Assembly (NCBI GenBank): GCA_017555875.1
Contig: JAFZFN010000014.1
Location: 1-64,000, forward strand
DNA length: 64,000 bases
Direction of reading: 5' to 3'
Source of the DNA: Bacteroidaceae bacterium
GTDB lineage: Bacteria > Bacteroidota > Bacteroidia > Bacteroidales > Bacteroidaceae
Shown here one piece after another: positions 60,059 to 64,000 of the stretch. How positions within the stretch are numbered: the first letter of the stretch is position 1; the number at the start of each line of letters is the position of its first letter. Both the position numbers and the translations under genes were made by a program. A model generated the notes under the pieces. That model made no database searches. It was not told where the DNA came from and worked only from the letters and a program-made list of their open reading frames with translations.

Positions 60059-61063
60059 ATGCCTAAAGTATCTCTCATCATCCCTGTATATAATGTGGCT
60101 CCCTACATCGATACTTGTCTAGCATCGCTCATTGAGCAGACTATGGACGACATTGAAGTATTGCTTGTTGATGACCACGGAGCAGATGACAGCATCGTGC
60201 GTGCCAGATCATTCGTCGAAAAACACCCGAGCAATAAATCGGTGCGCTTCCTTGCCACACCACACAATATGGGGCCAGGAGCGGCACGCAATATAGGTAT
60301 CGAGGAGGCTAGGGGTGAATATATAGGATTTGTGGATAGCGATGATGTTGTAACATCAGATTACTGCGAACAACTCTATACAGCTGCTCAAAGCTGCAAT
60401 GCTGACCTATCCTACTGCCAGGCGACACTCGTGAATGGCAAGGAAGAGCAACCGATGAGTAATCCCGTGATTGGGAGTGGGGCTTTTGATGGAGATGAGC
60501 GTCGCTATTTTCTCTCTCATTACGTCACAATGATGTGGACATTCCTTTACAAGCGTGACGTGGTCATGAAGTATGGCATCCGTTTCCCGTCAACACGCAG
60601 CGCCGAGGATAGCTATTTTCTTACCTGCTCGCTCTTAGCCGCTCAGCGCATCGCATGTGTGGACAGCCCTCTATACAGGTACTTGGTACACGAGGATTCG
60701 CTCTCTGAAGTGCGCAACCCTAAGCGATATGCCGACAAAATAAAATCTTTCGACCTGCTCATGCAGTTTGCCCGCGAAAAAGGACTCTACGACGCCAACA
60801 AATCAGAACTTGACTATATCTATCTGAAGAAGGGGTACCTGCTTGGCATGCTCACCTATATATATAATGAGACGCATCCGCAGCAAGTCATCGTACAGAA
60901 GATGCACGAACACATGCTCAGCTACATACCGCACTACAGGAGGAATGACTACTACCGTGCGGACTTGAAACTACGCATGTTGCATACATTTGTCAGGCGT
61001 TGCACACGGATTGCTTTCAAGGTGATGCCTTACTATATCAAAAAGACAAAGATGAAATTATGA
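60059..61063 (+). CDS. glycosyltransferase family 2
   Basis: Start at 60059 (MPKVSLIIPVYNVAPYIDTC, 334 residues), 28 bp after its neighbour. Conserved GT-A motifs: EVLLVDDHGADDS, GPGAARNIGIEEARGEYIGF and the DxD metal site FVDSDDVVTSDYCEQL; LYKRDVVMKYGIRFPSTRSA and EDSYFLTCSL are the acceptor half. Its stop overlaps the GT10 start (ATGA). Confidence 0.95.
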   Translation: MPKVSLIIPVYNVAPYIDTCLASLIEQTMDDIEVLLVDDHGADDSIVRARSFVEKHPSNKSVRFLATPHNMGPGAARNIGIEEARGEYIGFVDSDDVVTSDYCEQLYTAAQSCNADLSYCQATLVNGKEEQPMSNPVIGSGAFDGDERRYFLSHYVTMMWTFLYKRDVVMKYGIRFPSTRSAEDSYFLTCSLLAAQRIACVDSPLYRYLVHEDSLSEVRNPKRYADKIKSFDLLMQFAREKGLYDANKSELDYIYLKKGYLLGMLTYIYNETHPQQVIVQKMHEHMLSYIPHYRRNDYYRADLKLRMLHTFVRRCTRIAFKVMPYYIKKTKMKL

Positions 61064-62085
61064 AGAAACATATACGCATTAAATTCGTTGATTTTTGGGA
61101 CGACTTCATCCCCGAGAATAACCTATTCTATCAGATTCTCGCAGAACGCTACGATGTAGAGTTGTCTGATGAGCCAGAGTATCTTTTCTACTCTGTCTTT
61201 GGCGAGGAGTATCTGCGCTATGATTGCATAAAGATATTCTACACTGGCGAGAATCAATGCCCAGACTTCAATCTTTGTGACTATGCCCTTGGCTTCGAAC
61301 ATCTGACATTGGGTGACAGATATTTCCGTCTCCCCATATGCTATCTGAATCGATACCAGAAGGATTTTCGCCTCATGCAGGAAAAACACCTAAAGCCTAT
61401 CCCCGAAAAGACAGGCTTTTGCAGTTTTGTCTACTCCAACGATAGGGCCTCAGAGGTGCGTGAGAAGTTCTTCAATCAGCTATCGGACTATAAGACCATC
61501 TCATCAGGAGGTCGCTATAAGAACAATATTGGAGGTCCTGTGGCAGACAAACTGATTTTCGAGCAAGGCCATAAGTTTAGTTTCTCTTTTGAAAACAGTA
61601 GCTACCCTGGATACTGTACCGAGAAGTTGATACAGTCCTTCGCAGCACAGACCATCCCTATCTATTGGGGTGACCCTACGGTGAGTGAAACCTTCAATGA
61701 AGAGGCCTTTATCAACTGCAACAAATATAATTCATGGAGTGAGGTCGTGGAGGAGATAAAACGCATAGATAATGATCCCGAACGATATGCACGTATGCTT
61801 GCCACTCCTGCACTGAAGGAGCCCGAGAGAGATGGCATAGAAGCTAAACTCGAACATCTGGCTGCATTCCTCTATCACATCATTGAGCAACCATCAGACA
61901 AAGCTATACGTTACAACCGCGTGTACTGGGGCCGACGCTACGTCAATCGCGTAAGGCAGCATGCCAAAGCCTATCGCAATAGCCCACGGGGCATCGCAGA
62001 GAGGCTCTACATGAAATTCTTTTGGAAACATCGTCGCAAAGGTTTCCTTTGGAAGATTGACCGATGGATCAAGAGAAAGCTATAG
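61060..62085 (+). CDS. GT10 fucosyltransferase family protein
   Basis: Start at 61060 (MKKHIRIKFVDFWDDFIPEN, 341 residues), ATG overlapping the upstream stop. The GT10 donor signature is FENSSYPGYCTEKLIQSFAA followed by IPIYWGDPTV, with the conserved Glu/Lys of the GDP-fucose site. The C-terminal tail is basic and may tether the protein to the membrane. It should transfer fucose alpha-1,3/1,4 to a surface glycan, making Lewis-like structures, a trait of host-associated Bacteroidales. The acceptor is not known. Confidence 0.94.
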   Translation: MKKHIRIKFVDFWDDFIPENNLFYQILAERYDVELSDEPEYLFYSVFGEEYLRYDCIKIFYTGENQCPDFNLCDYALGFEHLTLGDRYFRLPICYLNRYQKDFRLMQEKHLKPIPEKTGFCSFVYSNDRASEVREKFFNQLSDYKTISSGGRYKNNIGGPVADKLIFEQGHKFSFSFENSSYPGYCTEKLIQSFAAQTIPIYWGDPTVSETFNEEAFINCNKYNSWSEVVEEIKRIDNDPERYARMLATPALKEPERDGIEAKLEHLAAFLYHIIEQPSDKAIRYNRVYWGRRYVNRVRQHAKAYRNSPRGIAERLYMKFFWKHRRKGFLWKIDRWIKRKL

Positions 62086-62101
62086 GCATACGAAACTGTT
62101 T

Positions 62102-63094
62102 TCAGATACCTACCCAAGCCTTGGGTACTAGTCGGGTGTGGTCAAAGACGTAGGCCACAAGGTAACTGACTGCAAAGGACAGGAGCGTTATGGCTATAGG
62201 GCGTATCCACAAAGGGCACCATCCCCACATATCAATCATGCAGAACATCGCTACCACCAATACATGCACAAAATAGATTGTGTAGGTGTAGCGTCCAGAG
62301 GAGACAATAAAGGGCTCCAAGCGTTGAGGGATGGTGCTTGAGTAGAGCAGCACAAATAGGCAAATTACTGCTACTGTATGCACAAGTGTTACGCTGACTC
62401 CTATTGACAAGCCCCATACATTGAGTGTATAGGCTGCGCAGAACACGGAAAGGCAGACCAACCTAATGGTGTGACTATAGGTAAGATACTTCACACAATA
62501 ATGTCCGCATAAGAAGAATCCTATGTACATGAATGCAGGACTGTTGAAGTATCGCATGGAGCCAAATTGTGGGAAATAGGCACGCAGTAATATCCAAAGC
62601 AACCAAAGCAACAATCCGTACCGAGTGAGCTGCTTACCTTGAGAAGAGGACAATGCACGCTGCATGAAAGGAGTCAGCAGATAGATACCCATAAGCACAA
62701 ATATATACCAATAGGAAGCATTCACCTTGTCGGAAAGCATGTAGGGGACATAGTTATACAATGCTGCGGTAAATGTAGATACATCAGGATACTTGTGCAT
62801 CACTACTGACAGGGCGTAAACGATTGTTCCCCACAGTAAAAAGGGTATGAGCAGTCGCTTGAACCGACGGTTAAGAAAATCGGTAACTGGCAACGCAGGA
62901 GCACTCAAGAGCAAGGCTCCTGAAAGCATGAAAAACAATGGCACACCAGTCACGACCAAAGCATGATAGAAGAATCGGCCAAAGCCTACTGAAGGTTCAT
63001 CAAGCTGGAGCCCTGTCCACGAATGTTGCATAATGACAAGCAAGATTGCAACCAATCGAACAAAATCAAGCGAGGCAATACGCTGGCTCTTCAT
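62102..63094 (-). CDS. acyltransferase 3 family membrane protein
   Basis: A 330-residue protein with ten helices of the Acyltransf_3 type. It begins MKSQRIASLDFVRLVAILLV with the RxxxLDxxR start and QHSWTGL carrying the catalytic His; LMLLSGALLL-like (FFMLSGALLLSAP) follows, and a late CIDMWGWCPLWIRPIAITLL. It is reverse to the glycan genes and 17 bp from the next one upstream; it probably acetylates or succinylates surface sugars. Confidence 0.93.
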   Translation of the reverse strand: MKSQRIASLDFVRLVAILLVIMQHSWTGLQLDEPSVGFGRFFYHALVVTGVPLFFMLSGALLLSAPALPVTDFLNRRFKRLLIPFLLWGTIVYALSVVMHKYPDVSTFTAALYNYVPYMLSDKVNASYWYIFVLMGIYLLTPFMQRALSSSQGKQLTRYGLLLWLLWILLRAYFPQFGSMRYFNSPAFMYIGFFLCGHYCVKYLTYSHTIRLVCLSVFCAAYTLNVWGLSIGVSVTLVHTVAVICLFVLLYSSTIPQRLEPFIVSSGRYTYTIYFVHVLVVAMFCMIDMWGWCPLWIRPIAITLLSFAVSYLVAYVFDHTRLVPKAWVGI

Positions 63095-63112
63095 TGTGTG
63101 GAGATCTTCTGG

Positions 63113-64000
63113 TTATGCAGCTTTTCGTTTGCGTATGATACCATAGATACCCATTCCCAGCACAAGCAGCATGGTGGCATACATGATGATGATGCACCCC
63201 ATGGCAATGGCTTCACCCTTTTTAACACTGTCGGGATCAAACTCCATATGTATGTTGTGTGAACCTGCCGGTACATTGATGGCACGGAGTATGTAGTTCA
63301 CTCTGTAAATATCTGCAGGCTGACCATCAATCGTTGCTTTCCAACCATAGGGATAGTAGATCTCTGAGAATACGATCGTTCCAGGCTTGCTAGTGCTATA
63401 CTCATAGTCTAGGTAGCGGGGTGTGTACTTTGTGAGACGCACCATAGCATCAGGATCACTACCTGGTGTGAAGTTATCAACGTAACTTGCAAACTCCTTA
63501 TCAAGCACAGCTGTGGTGTGCAAATCGATATAGTTGAGCGCATCGCTCTCCTCATTGGCCGTGTTCACCACCTGCAGTGTGTCGACAAACCAAGCATTGC
63601 CCATAGCGTAGGGGTTGAGTTGCACTTGAGCCTGACCACTGCTCCTATCGGGGACGATGAAATACTTCGCATTGAGCATGCTGATGACATTCATGTTCAT
63701 CTTAGATATGTGCTGGTCTATCAAGTCCTGGTAACGACGTAGCTTGGCTGCATGATAGCCACCGATAGATTTCAGATAGTACGAGGTACGGGCATCATTA
63801 AAGGTGCTTGTGGTAAGATTAAACACGCGGAAATGCGGATCCTTGTCTTGCAATATCTGTTTTTCATAGGGCAACATTTGGAATGCGGCCTTGTTGTGCT
63901 TCTTTGTCACGTAATGGCTGTCATTGAAGTAGCGCTTGTTTACAGGCCACATATCGGCAATGACCAATACACCAAGAATGGCTACCATGTAGCCCCACTT
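63113..64000 (-). CDS. YfhO-like membrane protein, C-terminal part (cut by window end)
   Basis: The reverse frame is open from the window end (codons K-W-G-Y before the Met at 63988), so the N-terminal part, where most transmembrane helices of the family lie, is missing. Present: a soluble region with FRVFNLTTSTFNDARTSYYL, YHAAKLRRYQDLID, MLNAKYFIVPDRS and FSEIYYPYGWKATIDGQPAD, all typical of YfhO-type proteins, and two C-terminal helices (AIAMGCIIIMYATMLLVLGM). YfhO family proteins are large multi-helix enzymes thought to modify surface glycolipids. The gene ends 18 bp before the acyltransferase start. Confidence 0.85.
   Translation of the reverse strand, partial: KWGYMVAILGVLVIADMWPVNKRYFNDSHYVTKKHNKAAFQMLPYEKQILQDKDPHFRVFNLTTSTFNDARTSYYLKSIGGYHAAKLRRYQDLIDQHISKMNMNVISMLNAKYFIVPDRSSGQAQVQLNPYAMGNAWFVDTLQVVNTANEESDALNYIDLHTTAVLDKEFASYVDNFTPGSDPDAMVRLTKYTPRYLDYEYSTSKPGTIVFSEIYYPYGWKATIDGQPADIYRVNYILRAINVPAGSHNIHMEFDPDSVKKGEAIAMGCIIIMYATMLLVLGMGIYGIIRKRKAA

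Overview
The window looks like a chromosomal segment of a gut- or mouth-type Bacteroidales bacterium, most likely Prevotellaceae. Reasons: many promoters of the Bacteroidota form TTTG-N19..21-TAnnTTTG, little Shine-Dalgarno use, families largely restricted to this phylum (DUF4252, DUF6078, DUF3784, DUF5715, DUF2851, PepSY-like), a SusC-style outer-membrane receptor, and a GH20 enzyme whose C-terminus has the Prevotella-type 'DLQGRR ... NGKKFIVK' tail. Taxonomy is inferred from gene content; nothing was searched.

Layout. 1-3.1 kb: a cut-off TPR lipoprotein, a DUF2188 gene with an unusually strong Shine-Dalgarno, and an AT-rich AlbA_2/ATPase regulator (accessory). 3.1-7.8 kb: ion transport (NhaD, Na/Pi symporter, Ca/Na exchanger). 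8-12.4 kb: HlyIII-type membrane protein and a secreted beta-N-acetylhexosaminidase. 12.4-16.3 kb: uvrC, an oxygen/NO-reducing flavodiiron protein with its rubredoxin, and a thioesterase. 16.5-17.4 kb: pnuC behind a leader that can fold two ways. 17.4-19.5 kb: an ECF sigma/anti-sigma operon bracketed by two DUF4252 genes. 19.6-27 kb: two loci pairing a small membrane protein with an XRE regulator, both with palindromes at the promoter; ogt; a 22-bp tandem repeat; an AAA_14 ATPase; three exported small proteins; a phosphoesterase. 27.2-38.2 kb: housekeeping, NAD salvage (pncB), an RNA methylase, an acyltransferase, a histidine kinase overlapping an aminopeptidase P, and two glycosyltransferases.

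At 38.25-38.64 kb a gene-free stretch carries a cluster of DnaA boxes beside AT-rich DNA. Most genes to its left run leftward and most to its right run rightward, so it is a candidate chromosomal origin, without dnaA next to it. Beyond sir2 and a NUDIX gene lies a 433-bp MITE-like element with 37-bp inverted ends, then a decayed BRO-family gene.

41.8-50.3 kb is an AT-rich defence island ending at a tRNA-Leu: type III restriction (res, mod), then four tightly packed small genes, then a YhcG-type PDDEXK nuclease and a winged-helix fragment. The four small genes include a 289-residue cytosolic protein and a four-helix membrane protein whose sizes, order and patterns resemble lambda RexA/RexB. 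This RexAB-like pair, plus an unknown membrane/cytosolic pair, inside a type III R-M operon is the best candidate for an undescribed system.

50.5-59 kb: DUF5715 (VanY-like), an outer-membrane receptor, cysS, a glutaminyl-cyclase-like lipoprotein whose signal peptide is partly encoded by a repeat, sufE and DUF2851. 59-64 kb: a glycan locus (two GT2, one GT10 fucosyltransferase, acyltransferase, YfhO-like protein). A promoter spacer reading roughly ATTTCGCTCGCTTnTTCG recurs upstream of five unlinked genes.
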